Shown here: positions 1 to 8,104 of the stretch, in pieces
How positions within the stretch are numbered: the first letter of the stretch is position 1
How the letters are laid out: each line of letters starts with the position of its first letter
Assembly: GCA_016291915.1 (NCBI GenBank)
Contig: JAEEZP010000174.1
Location: forward strand, 1 to 10,843
Direction: 5' to 3'
Length of the DNA stretch: 10,843 nt
From: Prevotella sp.
GTDB lineage: Bacteria; Bacteroidota; Bacteroidia; Bacteroidales; Bacteroidaceae
Position numbers and translations under genes: made by a program
The notes under the pieces: generated by a model
The model's input: the letters and a program-made list of their open reading frames with translations, nothing else
The model's database searches: none
Told to the model about the DNA's origin: nothing

Positions 1-324
1 ATGGTGTCTTATGCCGACTACGGTGGTAAGGAGCTTACTGGCACTGCCCTCTTTCTGTATGGCATGGCATGGGGCATTCAGAAGGGTTATCTGAAAAAGA
101 AAGAATATCAACCGGCATGCGACAGAGCATGGACGGCGATGTTACGTGACTGTGTACATCATGATGGTTTCTTAGGATGGGTACAAGGCACAGGAAAAGA
201 CCCGTCTGCCGGTCAACCCCTCTCCTATACGAAAGTCCCAGACTTCGAGGATTATGGCACAGGTTGCTTCCTGCTTGGTGGTGTGGAGTACTATAAATTA
301 AAAGTGAAGATGGAAAATAGATAA
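1..324 (+). CDS. GH105 unsaturated rhamnogalacturonyl hydrolase, C-terminal fragment
   Basis: This is the last 107 residues of a gene whose 5' part lies outside the window. The ATG at position 1 is probably an internal methionine, because GH105 (YteR/YesR-like) enzymes are usually about 350-400 residues. The fragment shows the end of an (alpha/alpha)6 barrel: a KELTGTALFLYGMAWGI helix, then a W-rich segment, GWVQGTGKDPSAG, and the closing DYGTGCFLLGGVEYYKL motif typical of this family. The catalytic aspartate of the family lies upstream and cannot be checked. GH105 enzymes hydrolyse the 4,5-unsaturated galacturonyl residue from the non-reducing end of oligosaccharides made by rhamnogalacturonan lyases, normally in the periplasm or cytoplasm. 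The next gene begins 13 bp downstream, so the two are very likely co-transcribed. A GH88 enzyme is the main alternative, but the GTGxxP and DYGTG pattern and the rhamnosidase neighbour favour GH105. Confidence 0.85.
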   Translation: MVSYADYGGKELTGTALFLYGMAWGIQKGYLKKKEYQPACDRAWTAMLRDCVHHDGFLGWVQGTGKDPSAGQPLSYTKVPDFEDYGTGCFLLGGVEYYKLKVKMENR

Positions 325-337
325 TGGATAATTGAAA

Positions 338-2710
338 ATGAGAAAAACTAACTTAATTATTTCTGTGCTTCTTATTGTCTTTCTGACAAGTCCCACTTAC
401 GGACAACGGGTAACAAAAGACCTGAACTTCGGATGGGATTTCCGTTTGAACAACGAAGGAGAATGGCGTAAGATTGATGTACCACACGATTTCCAGATAG
501 AACAGCCATGGGTAGCTCCTGCTGCCGATGAACGTCCCGACAATACGGATGTGGCGGCAAATATCAAAAGTAGGTTGTCAAGCCGTGGTTTCAAAGAGAT
601 GGGTAAAGGATACTACCGTTACCATCTCCCATGTACAGCCGACATGAAAGGCCGACGGGTGCTACTCGACTTCGAAGGCATTATGTACACTGCTGAGGTA
701 TTCTTTAACAGAGAACGCGTCGGAGGAACCAACTACGGATATGTCGGATTTGAGATTGACATCACCGACAAGGTAAAAGAGGGAGACAACCTGATTGAGG
801 TGATTGCAGATACCCGTGAACCGGGAAACTCCCGTTGGTATACTGGTGGAGGACTGTTTCGTAACGTCTCACTCATCACCACTCCGAAGGAATTGTTCTT
901 CGGTCGTCATCCCCTCTATATCACTACCCGCGATAACCATTTCGTGAGTGTGGAAGCAGAATTCACCAACCGCACAAAACAGCAAGGCACCACCCTCAGA
1001 TTGGAAATTCTCGACCCTGACAATCATATCGTTTATTCCAACAATCATTCTCTACCCCGCCATAAGATGACTCGCACCCAGGAAGAACCAGTGGTAAAAG
1101 ACATTGAGATACCTGATGCGAGGTTATGGGATCTCGACAACCCTGCACTATATACCTTGAAGGCCCAACTACTTCGGGAAGATGGAACTATTGCCGACGA
1201 AGCTGTCGAGCAGTTCGGCATACGTACCATCGAGTTTCTCCCCGACTGTGGAATGAAGCTCAATGGCAGGAAGGTATTGCTGAAAGGATATGCCAACCAC
1301 CACACGCTTGGGGCGTTGGGTGCCGCTGCCTATCCGAGAGCCATCGAGAAACGTATCCAACTGATCAAACAATTCGGCATGAACCATATACGTACCTCAC
1401 ACAACCCATATAGTAGGGATTTCATCCAACTCTGTGACAAGTACGGCATCCTCGTTGTCGATGAGCTCTATGACAAATGGACGCGTCAGCATACCGGCGG
1501 GCTGGTTCCTTTCGAGCAACACTGGCAGTATGAGGTACCTGAATGGATAAAACGTGACCGTAACTCTCCATCAGTGGTACTCTGGAGTCTAGGCAACGAA
1601 CTACAGCAAGACCCTAACCAGCCTTTCAACGACTTCGGTATCACGATGTATAAACTCATGAGGACACTACTCCATAGATACGACTCCACCCGACTGGTTA
1701 CCGTAGCCATGCATCCCCGTTACCGTAACTGGCAGACTGATTCTCTTCCGCACGACTTGGCGATGATCACTGATATTCAGGCATACAACTACCGTTATAT
1801 GTATTTCCCCGGTGACGGTCGACGATTCCCTTGGATGAAGTTCTACCAGAGTGAGGCATCCGTCTCTGCCATGGGTCCTAACTTCTTTGAGATGAACCTC
1901 GACAAAGTGATTGGACTGGCTTATTGGGGAGCCATTGACTACCTCGGTGAGAGCCAGGGATGGCCAGCAAAAGGATGGACTCAAGGAGTCTTCGACATCT
2001 CCTTAGAGCCGAAGCCGAAAGCCTATCTGATGAAATCCTTTTATAAGCCAGAGGAACCTATGGTACATATCGCTGTGGTGGAATCAAGGAACAGTGTGAT
2101 GTGGAATGATGTACAGATAGGAAATGACGGAATGAGCGACCATTGGAATCGTAAGCCCGGCTCAGAGGTAACACTCTACACCTATACGAATGCCGATGAG
2201 GTGGAATTACTGCTTAACGGCAAACGACTGGGCAGGAAACAGAATCCCAAGAACGATCCCAAGCAACGTAACCAGATAAAATGGGAGAACATACCATATG
2301 CAAACGGCACGCTTCTGGCTGTTGCCTATAACAACGGCAAACCGGTAGCACGACATCAGATAGAGACAGTAGGAAAAGCCGTAAAGCTTATCGCCACGCC
2401 CGACAATGTCAACTGGCATGCCGACGGCATGGACTTGCAGCATATCCGCATAGAGGCTGTCGACCGTAAGGGGCGCCGTGTTCCCATGGCGCAGGATGAG
2501 CTCACCTTCACTGTCGAAGGTGATGCCCGCATTGTGGCAGTCACCAACGGAAACAATGCCAGTGATGAACTGAACGTCGTCAACCATCGTAAACTCTACA
2601 ACGGTTCTGCCATGGTTATCCTCCGTAGCAGTCAGACTCCTTCAAAGGTGCAACTCAAGATTACCTCTCCCGCCTTCAAGACCGTTGTCTGCAACTTCAC
2701 GACTAATTAA
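338..2710 (+). CDS. Secreted GH2 glycoside hydrolase, beta-galactosidase-like, with DUF4982 domain
   Basis: The protein is 790 residues from the ATG at 338. A TTG in frame at 332 would add only two residues and is less likely. Residues 1-23 form a signal peptide (MRKTN, hydrophobic stretch, SPTYG/Q), so the enzyme is exported, probably to the periplasm. A jelly-roll sugar-binding domain follows, with the WYTGGGLFRNV motif near 167-177, then an Ig-like domain and a TIM barrel starting near residue 300. The GH2 signature NHIRTSHNP is near 349-357. The predicted acid/base is E421 in WSLGNELQ and the nucleophile is E506 in FYQSEAS. A DUF4982-like domain (about 609-675, VELLLNGKRLG) and a GH2 C5-like beta domain (about 683-785) complete it. 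This architecture is common in Bacteroidota beta-galactosidases. Together with the GH105 and GH106 neighbours it suggests removal of beta-linked galactose from pectin side chains, but substrate cannot be fixed from sequence. It has no N-x-K uronate motif that I can find. Confidence 0.88.
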   Translation: MRKTNLIISVLLIVFLTSPTYGQRVTKDLNFGWDFRLNNEGEWRKIDVPHDFQIEQPWVAPAADERPDNTDVAANIKSRLSSRGFKEMGKGYYRYHLPCTADMKGRRVLLDFEGIMYTAEVFFNRERVGGTNYGYVGFEIDITDKVKEGDNLIEVIADTREPGNSRWYTGGGLFRNVSLITTPKELFFGRHPLYITTRDNHFVSVEAEFTNRTKQQGTTLRLEILDPDNHIVYSNNHSLPRHKMTRTQEEPVVKDIEIPDARLWDLDNPALYTLKAQLLREDGTIADEAVEQFGIRTIEFLPDCGMKLNGRKVLLKGYANHHTLGALGAAAYPRAIEKRIQLIKQFGMNHIRTSHNPYSRDFIQLCDKYGILVVDELYDKWTRQHTGGLVPFEQHWQYEVPEWIKRDRNSPSVVLWSLGNELQQDPNQPFNDFGITMYKLMRTLLHRYDSTRLVTVAMHPRYRNWQTDSLPHDLAMITDIQAYNYRYMYFPGDGRRFPWMKFYQSEASVSAMGPNFFEMNLDKVIGLAYWGAIDYLGESQGWPAKGWTQGVFDISLEPKPKAYLMKSFYKPEEPMVHIAVVESRNSVMWNDVQIGNDGMSDHWNRKPGSEVTLYTYTNADEVELLLNGKRLGRKQNPKNDPKQRNQIKWENIPYANGTLLAVAYNNGKPVARHQIETVGKAVKLIATPDNVNWHADGMDLQHIRIEAVDRKGRRVPMAQDELTFTVEGDARIVAVTNGNNASDELNVVNHRKLYNGSAMVILRSSQTPSKVQLKITSPAFKTVVCNFTTN

Positions 2711-2801
2711 TGAAGATCACTTGCAGCAGCAAAAGAATGATATCAATGAATAGCGTAACGAAATATCTACCCGTTTCCTTTTAACTTGTTTACCAAAGAT
2801 T

Positions 2802-5411
2802 ATGAGACAATACATCCTCCTGTTCATCATGATGAGCCTGACGGTAACCGTACAAGCCCAATCATGGCCCGAACAAAAGCAAGAAGCTAAAGCCGGCACA
2901 CGATGGTGGTGGCTCGGTTCCGCTGTCGATAAAGAAAACCTCCGCTGGACCATGCAGCAATATGCCGACCATGGCATCGGGGCTGTAGAGATCACCCCTC
3001 TCTACGGTGTGCAAGGCAACCAAAAGAACAATATCCCCTATCTCTCCGACAGATGGATGGAAATGTTGCGTGAAGTAGAGAAAAACGGTAAAGAACTGGG
3101 TATCGAGGTAGATATGGCTACGGGTACCGGTTGGCCCTTCGGCGGTCCATGGGTACCTATAGAGGAGAGTGCTTGTAAAGTGGTTTTTGTGGAGAAAGAC
3201 ATCAGCCGCAAAGGTACTATACCTAACGTGTCCTTATCTCAGGAAGAAGCTGTCAACACAAAGCTCGATAGGATTATCGCCTATGATAAAAACGGAGAAA
3301 TGGTAGATCTGAAATCGCCTGCCGCTGCCAAAGTTATCGCTGTATACATCAAATATGGAGTGATGAAGGTGAAACGTGCCGCCCCCGGAGGTGAAGGATG
3401 GGTCATCGACCACTTCGACAAACAAGCTGTGGCTCATTATCTCCAACATATCGAAGAAGCCTTTGAGCGAACGAACACCCCCTATCCCCATACATTCTTC
3501 AACGACTCCTATGAGGTAGCTAACGCCACATGGACACCAACACTCTTCGAAGAGTTTGAGAAACGACGTGGATACCAACTGCAGCAATTCCTTCCTTTGC
3601 TCATCCATGCTGCTGATTATGTCGCAGACAATAATTCGCAAGACAACAACCACCTTCAGGCCCTGCAAGTACTCAGTGACTACCGAGAGACCCTCGGTGA
3701 TCTCCTCCTGGAGAATTTCACTGAACAGTGGACAGCATGGGCACACCGTCATGGGGCCATCACCCGCAATCAGGCGCATGGGTCCCCTGCTAACCTCATC
3801 GACTGCTACGCCGCTGTTGACATTCCCGAGATAGAAGGATTCGGATTATCTGATCTCGGTATCCGCGGACTGCGCACTGATCCGGGTAAGACCCGTAAGA
3901 ATGATTCCGACTATTCGATGTTCAAGTATGCGCCGTCGGCAGCTCACGTCTGTGGCAAACCGTACACCTCAAGTGAGACATTCACTTGGCTCACCGAGCA
4001 TTTCCGCACTTCTCTGTCACAGTTGAAGCCCGACCTCGATCTGATGTTCTGTGCCGGTGTCAACCATATCTTCTTCCACGGGAGTTGCTATTCACCCAAA
4101 GACGACCCGTGGCCGGGATGGAAATTCTACGCCTCCATCGATATGAGTCCTACGAACAGCATCTGGCGCGACGCCCCTTTCTTCATGCAATATGTAGAAC
4201 GCTGTCAAAGCTTCCTGCAGTGGGGACAGCCCGATAACGACTTTCTGGTTTACCTCCCCATCCGTGATATGTGGAAGAAAAACCCCGACAAGCTGCTCAT
4301 GCAGTTCTCCATCCATGCAATGGGTGCACTGGCTCCCGAATTCCGGCAGGCCATTCTCGATATCGACCGTGCAGGGTTCGACTGCGATTATATCTCCGAG
4401 AGATTGCTCATGAAGGTGACCTATAAGGACGGAATGCTGCAGACAGAAAGTGGTACACGCTACAAAGGACTGATTATCCCTGGCAGTGGCGAGATGCCGA
4501 AAAAGATGACCGACAAGATCCGTACACTCCGTCAGCAGGGCGCAACGATCATCATGGGCACTGACATTACAGCCATGAACAATGCAGCAACGCCTGAGCT
4601 GATGAAAACACAATACGGTCTGAAGGCTATCCGCCGGAAAAATCCTACGGGCTATCACTATTTCATTGCAAACCTCACACCTGAGGATATCTGCGACTAT
4701 GTCAAACTCGCCGTACCACTCAAGCAAGCATTATGGTTTAATCCACTCAATGGCGAACGCTATGCAGCGGCACTTACTGAAGGGAATGAGATTCTCGTTG
4801 CCTTGAAAAGCGGACAGTCGATGATCTTGGAGACATTCGATAATCCTGTCACTAACCTTGGTAAGCTGCAAGAGAATATGATGGCAGACACATTAGCCGT
4901 GGAGGAATATTACCCCCTCGACGGCCCGTGGACACTCACCTTCACTGAAGAAGCACCAAAGATTGACCGACAATTCACGCTGGATCAAGTGCAGACATGG
5001 GAAACGCTGGGTGACAACTGCAATATCACTATGGGAACGGGTGTCTACACGACCTATATCCAACTGAAGAGAAAAGACTTGAAGAACGCTCATTCATGGC
5101 TGATAGATCTTGGTGATGTACGTGAGTCAGCCCGCGTGTATATCAACGACCAGTTTATCGGCTGTGCCTGGTCAGTACCTTTCCTGCTCGACTGTAAGAA
5201 CACGTTGAAGAAAGGGATTAACGAGATACGCATCGAGGTTACCAACCTCCCAGCCAACCGCATCGCCGACTTAGATCGTAAAGGCATTAAATGGCGTAAG
5301 ATGGAAGAGATTAATGTGGTGGATATCAACTACAAGAAAACCACTTACGACCAGTGGGAACCCGTCAAGAGTGGACTGAATGGAAGAGTCAGACTCATCA
5401 AGAATATGTGA
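2802..5411 (+). CDS. Secreted GH106 alpha-L-rhamnosidase
   Basis: The protein has 869 residues. A signal peptide covers about residues 1-19 (MRQYILLFIMMSLTVTVQA/QS). GH106-like landmarks follow: TRWWWLGSAVDKENL near the mature N-terminus, TGTGWPFGGPWV, FFNDSYE near 232-238, the SSETF segment with E392, a GVNHIFFHGSCYSP block, and a PWPGWKFYASI block. The C-terminal roughly 160 residues (LDGPWTLTF to the end) form a GH2-like galactose-binding beta-sandwich. GH106 enzymes are inverting and use two glutamates. E238 and E392 lie in conserved segments and are candidates, but I cannot assign them with certainty. The expected role is exo-removal of alpha-L-rhamnose from rhamnogalacturonan oligosaccharides after GH105 has exposed it. 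The gene starts 91 bp after the GH2 gene. I see no convincing promoter or terminator in that gap, so one transcript is likely. Confidence 0.87.
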   Translation: MRQYILLFIMMSLTVTVQAQSWPEQKQEAKAGTRWWWLGSAVDKENLRWTMQQYADHGIGAVEITPLYGVQGNQKNNIPYLSDRWMEMLREVEKNGKELGIEVDMATGTGWPFGGPWVPIEESACKVVFVEKDISRKGTIPNVSLSQEEAVNTKLDRIIAYDKNGEMVDLKSPAAAKVIAVYIKYGVMKVKRAAPGGEGWVIDHFDKQAVAHYLQHIEEAFERTNTPYPHTFFNDSYEVANATWTPTLFEEFEKRRGYQLQQFLPLLIHAADYVADNNSQDNNHLQALQVLSDYRETLGDLLLENFTEQWTAWAHRHGAITRNQAHGSPANLIDCYAAVDIPEIEGFGLSDLGIRGLRTDPGKTRKNDSDYSMFKYAPSAAHVCGKPYTSSETFTWLTEHFRTSLSQLKPDLDLMFCAGVNHIFFHGSCYSPKDDPWPGWKFYASIDMSPTNSIWRDAPFFMQYVERCQSFLQWGQPDNDFLVYLPIRDMWKKNPDKLLMQFSIHAMGALAPEFRQAILDIDRAGFDCDYISERLLMKVTYKDGMLQTESGTRYKGLIIPGSGEMPKKMTDKIRTLRQQGATIIMGTDITAMNNAATPELMKTQYGLKAIRRKNPTGYHYFIANLTPEDICDYVKLAVPLKQALWFNPLNGERYAAALTEGNEILVALKSGQSMILETFDNPVTNLGKLQENMMADTLAVEEYYPLDGPWTLTFTEEAPKIDRQFTLDQVQTWETLGDNCNITMGTGVYTTYIQLKRKDLKNAHSWLIDLGDVRESARVYINDQFIGCAWSVPFLLDCKNTLKKGINEIRIEVTNLPANRIADLDRKGIKWRKMEEINVVDINYKKTTYDQWEPVKSGLNGRVRLIKNM

Positions 5412-5440
5412 TTATCCAAACTAAAAAACTTTTTACAGGC

Positions 5441-5506
5441 TTCTGCCTACTGCCGCAAGGTCTTCTGCCTGTAGCCGCAAGATCTTCTGCCTACTGCCAC
5501 AAGGTC
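5441..5506 (+). repeat. 22-bp tandem repeat, three copies
   Basis: Three adjacent 22-bp units occupy 5441-5462, 5463-5484 and 5485-5506. Each begins TTCTGCCT and ends with a CAAG(G/A)TC motif. Units 1 and 3 differ at one position, and unit 2 differs from unit 1 at four (positions 9-11 and 20). A degenerate start of a fourth unit may follow at 5507 (TTACGCTT). The unit length is not a multiple of three and the repeat sits between genes, so it does not encode a repeated peptide. I found no complementary arm, so it should not form a strong hairpin by itself. The role is unknown: a dispersed intergenic repeat, a binding-site array, or slippage-generated DNA are all possible. Confidence 0.9.
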
Positions 5507-5670
5507 TTACGCTTATAAGTGTGTTCGGGAAACGATGGCATTTTGTACCAGCCTTACATACTTATTGTACTGCCGATAATACTTCCGCGTACTTGAAAGG
5601 AACATCCTGCATCATTACAACATAGTATCGTTTTTCACACGATAAGTTTTTATATATATAAGAAAAGCAG

Positions 5671-5678
5671 TATTTTTG
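5671..5678 (+). promoter_or_regulatory. Bacteroidota -7 promoter element upstream of the second GH2 gene
   Basis: TATTTTTG matches the Bacteroidota -7 consensus TAnnTTTG exactly and lies 22 bp before the ATG at 5701. The expected -33 region about 20 bp upstream is T-rich (GTTTTT near 5646-5651) but has no clear TTTG. That absence is common in promoters that depend on an activator. Transcription would start a few bases downstream and leave a short 5' leader. Confidence 0.55.
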
Positions 5679-5700
5679 TCAGAAATAAAAAAAAGACGAT

Positions 5701-7497
5701 ATGAAAAGGCTTGTTTTATTATCCTGTTTATGTTGTATCACCTTTGGAACTATTACAGCAAAAGAAGTTCCACTGATGAATAATATCTTATCACGACCGG
5801 GAATATCACTCAACGGTGACTGGCATTATATTATTGATGTGCAAGAAGAGGGGTATTATGACTATCGTATGAGACCTACCAATAGTGGATTCTTTCGTAA
5901 TGCCAAGCCGCAGAAACCGGAAGATCTTATTGAATATGACTTTGACAAAGCACCTACGATGCATATTCCCGGTGACTGGAACACGCAGGATCATCAACTT
6001 TTCTTCTACGAGGGTACCGTGTGGTTTATGCAACGGTTTAATGTGGAACGTTCCTCACTAAGAGAAGGATGGCGGAAAATACTCTATTTCGGGGCTATCA
6101 ACTATGAGGCACACGTGTATGTAAACGGTCAACTGGTTGGTCACCATGTCGGAGGTTTCACGCCTTTTAACTATGACGTAACCGATCTGCTACACGAAGG
6201 CGAGAATGTTGTCATTGTGAAAGTGGACAACAAACGAAGGGCAGAAAATGTACCGACTCAGATTTTCGACTGGTGGAACTATGGAGGTATAACGCGTGAT
6301 GTTCTGTTGGTTGATGTTCCGGACACCTACATTGAGAACTACTCGTTACAACTGCTTAGCCTCGAAGGGCGCCGTTTAGGCTTTACCGTGAAGTTGAATA
6401 AGCCAGTGGCAGGCCGAAAGGTTACGCTCAACATTCCCGAACTGAGAATCAAGAAAGAAATCATCACCGATAATAACGGTATTGCCTCTATGTTCATGAA
6501 AGCGAAGCCACAGTTGTGGTCACCTTTCACACCCAAATTATATAAGGTGGAGATCACCATGAACGGTGAAACGATCAATGATGAGATTGGCTTCCGTAAG
6601 ATTGAGACACGTGGCAAACAGATTCTGCTCAACGGTGAACCTATTTTCCTAAAAGGCATCAGCATTCATGAAGAGAAGCCCTTTGGAGGAGGCCGTGCTA
6701 ATTGCACGGAGGATGCTCACCAACTGTTATCATGGGCTAAGGAATTAGGTTGTAACTTCATTCGACTTGCTCATTATCCGCATAATGAATATGCTGTACG
6801 TGAAGCCGAACGGATGGGGTTCTTTGTATGGTCGGAGATTCCTGTCTATTGGACGATTGCATGGAAGAATTCCTATACCTACAGAAATGCTGAAGCCCAA
6901 CTACGTGACATGATTGCCCGTGACCATAACCGTGCTAACATCATCATCTGGTCCATTGCTAATGAGACACCGCATTCGGCAGAGCGTGACGAGTTCCTCG
7001 GTCGTTTGGCCACCTATGCCCGTATGCAGGATTCGACCCGTCTTATCTCGATGGCTATGGAGGTAACAAGTGCTTCCAACTACCACAATCGTCTTCAAGA
7101 CAATATGAGCAAATATGTTGATGTGGTATCATTCAATCAATACATTGGTTGGTATCGCGATGTCAACGTAGCCTCGAAGATGACGTGGGAAATCCCTTAT
7201 GACAAGCCTGTCATCATCAGTGAGTTCGGCGGTGGAGCCAAGGCTGGTTATCACGGAGAGAAGAACCAACGATGGACGGAGGAATTCCAGGAGAATCTAT
7301 ATATCCAGAATTGTGCCATGCTTGATAAGATTGACGGACTGGCAGGCACCACGCCTTGGATCCTAAAAGATTTCCGGTCTCCTCGCCGTGTCTTGAACAG
7401 GATACAGGATTATTATAACAGGAAAGGTCTTTTTTCTGACCAGGGTGAGAAAAAGAAAGCTTTCTATATCCTTAAAGCATGGTATGAAAAGAAGTGA
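5701..7497 (+). CDS. Secreted GH2 beta-glucuronidase-like enzyme with N-x-K uronate motif
   Basis: The protein has 598 residues, the compact size of classical GH2 beta-glucuronidases. Residues 1-20 are a signal peptide (MKRLVLLSCLCC...TITA/KE); the cysteines lie too early for a good lipobox. A sugar-binding domain (HIPGDWN, EGTVWFMQRF, DWWNYGGITRDV) is followed by an Ig-like domain and a TIM barrel from about residue 300. The predicted acid/base is E422 in IIWSIANETP and the nucleophile is E508 in VIISEFGGGAKAG. Near the C-terminus, N573-R-K575-G reproduces the N-x-K motif that binds the substrate carboxylate in characterised beta-glucuronidases, and WILKDFRSP lies just before it. The enzyme therefore probably removes a terminal beta-linked glucuronate, or another uronate, from a pectin or arabinogalactan fragment. 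Its own promoter-like element and 289-bp leader region suggest control separate from the upstream genes. The ATG at 5701 is the natural start because the signal peptide begins there. Confidence 0.88.
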   Translation: MKRLVLLSCLCCITFGTITAKEVPLMNNILSRPGISLNGDWHYIIDVQEEGYYDYRMRPTNSGFFRNAKPQKPEDLIEYDFDKAPTMHIPGDWNTQDHQLFFYEGTVWFMQRFNVERSSLREGWRKILYFGAINYEAHVYVNGQLVGHHVGGFTPFNYDVTDLLHEGENVVIVKVDNKRRAENVPTQIFDWWNYGGITRDVLLVDVPDTYIENYSLQLLSLEGRRLGFTVKLNKPVAGRKVTLNIPELRIKKEIITDNNGIASMFMKAKPQLWSPFTPKLYKVEITMNGETINDEIGFRKIETRGKQILLNGEPIFLKGISIHEEKPFGGGRANCTEDAHQLLSWAKELGCNFIRLAHYPHNEYAVREAERMGFFVWSEIPVYWTIAWKNSYTYRNAEAQLRDMIARDHNRANIIIWSIANETPHSAERDEFLGRLATYARMQDSTRLISMAMEVTSASNYHNRLQDNMSKYVDVVSFNQYIGWYRDVNVASKMTWEIPYDKPVIISEFGGGAKAGYHGEKNQRWTEEFQENLYIQNCAMLDKIDGLAGTTPWILKDFRSPRRVLNRIQDYYNRKGLFSDQGEKKKAFYILKAWYEKK

Positions 7498-7534
7498 TCC
7501 GAAGAGATTATTTCAACGCTAAGACAACATTCTT

Positions 7535-8089
7535 TTAAATCTCTTTTATCACCTTGCATGGGTTACCGACGGCAATCGTATTGGAGGGGACATCCCTGAC
7601 CACGACAGAACCAGCCCCGATAGTGACATTATCACCGATGGTAACCCCTGGGAGGATGGTGACATTTCCACCTATCCATACATTATCACCGATACTTACG
7701 GGGAGTGCCCACTCTTTTCGTGAGTTACGCTCAACAGGATCGGTACTGTGACAAGCTGTGTAGATACTCACATTGGGACCGATAAAACAATCGTCACCAA
7801 TGGTTACGTAAGCCTCATCAAGGATGGTGAGATTGAAGTTGGCAAAGAAACGTTTACCCACACGTATCTGCTTTCCGTAGTCACATCGAAAGGGTTGGTT
7901 GATAATGATATGGTCGTCGCCAATGGCTCCCAACAGTTGATGAAGAACAGCTCGCATCTTCTCTGTCTCAGTGGGATGTAGCGTATTGAACTGGTGGATA
8001 ACAGCTCTCGTCTCCGTCAGTTCTCGTATGAGTTCGGGATCTACTGCAGAATAGATCTCACCGGATAGCATTTTTTGTTTCTCTGTCAT
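7535..8089 (-). CDS. Maltose/galactoside O-acetyltransferase family protein (left-handed beta-helix)
   Basis: This 184-residue protein is full length for the LacA/Maa/NodL family. It has the N-terminal MTEKQKMLSGEIYSAVDPEL helix typical of maltose acetyltransferases, then hexapeptide repeats from about residue 60 (IGDDCFIGPNVSIY, IGDNVWIGGNVTILPGVTIGDNVTIGAGSVV). The catalytic histidine is H114 in YTACHSTDP. It ends in the usual VGNPCKVIKEI. The family transfers acetyl from acetyl-CoA to a hydroxyl of a sugar or glycoside in the cytoplasm and works as a trimer. It is the last gene of a three-gene operon, starting 15 bp after the dehydrogenase stop. It converges on the GH2 gene, with 37 bp between the stop codons. 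The natural acceptor sugar cannot be read from the sequence. Confidence 0.9.
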   Translation of the reverse strand: MTEKQKMLSGEIYSAVDPELIRELTETRAVIHQFNTLHPTETEKMRAVLHQLLGAIGDDHIIINQPFRCDYGKQIRVGKRFFANFNLTILDEAYVTIGDDCFIGPNVSIYTACHSTDPVERNSRKEWALPVSIGDNVWIGGNVTILPGVTIGDNVTIGAGSVVVRDVPSNTIAVGNPCKVIKEI

Positions 8090-8104
8090 TTCTGAGTTGA
8101 TGAG

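Larger units (their letters stand above)
5412..5700 (+). other. 289-bp spacer between rhamnosidase and second GH2 gene
   Basis: No gene is supported here; the longest open frames are very short. The stretch holds three copies of a 22-bp tandem repeat (5441-5506) directly followed by a 14-bp near-palindrome, ACGCTTATAAGTGT (5509-5522). A weak hairpin follows, TATCG at 5626-5630 with CGATA at 5640-5644. An AT-rich tract and a TAnnTTTG promoter element lie just before the next gene. No strong intrinsic terminator follows the rhamnosidase stop; only a trivial AAAAA-C-TTTTT element near 5423-5434 is present. The spacer divides the pectin cluster into two transcription units, or adds a second start to one unit. 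Confidence 0.7.

Noticed and set aside
332..337. TTG start at 332 for the first GH2 gene
   Set aside because: The ATG two codons later gives the same signal peptide with a normal start, and there is no ribosome-binding evidence favouring TTG.
3234..3779. A 181-codon open frame on the minus strand
   Set aside because: It is antisense to the rhamnosidase, has no family motifs or plausible start context, and is explained as a shadow frame.
4092..4727. A 211-codon open frame on the minus strand
   Set aside because: It lies wholly antisense to the well-supported rhamnosidase gene, is low in recognisable motifs and rich in Cys/His, and mirrors the coding strand's codon pattern.
5441..5506. CRISPR array
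   Set aside because: The units are contiguous with no unique spacers and there are no cas genes nearby.
5626..5644. Hairpin TATCG-N9-CGATA upstream of the second GH2 gene
   Set aside because: A 5-bp stem with a 9-nt loop in AT-rich DNA is expected by chance, and it lacks a following T tract in the right place for a terminator.
7502..7545. Inverted repeat AAGAGATT / AATCTCTT between the convergent genes, as a shared terminator
   Set aside because: The stem is only 8 A/T-rich base pairs with a 28-nt loop, it overlaps the acetyltransferase 3' end, and only the plus strand has a short T run.
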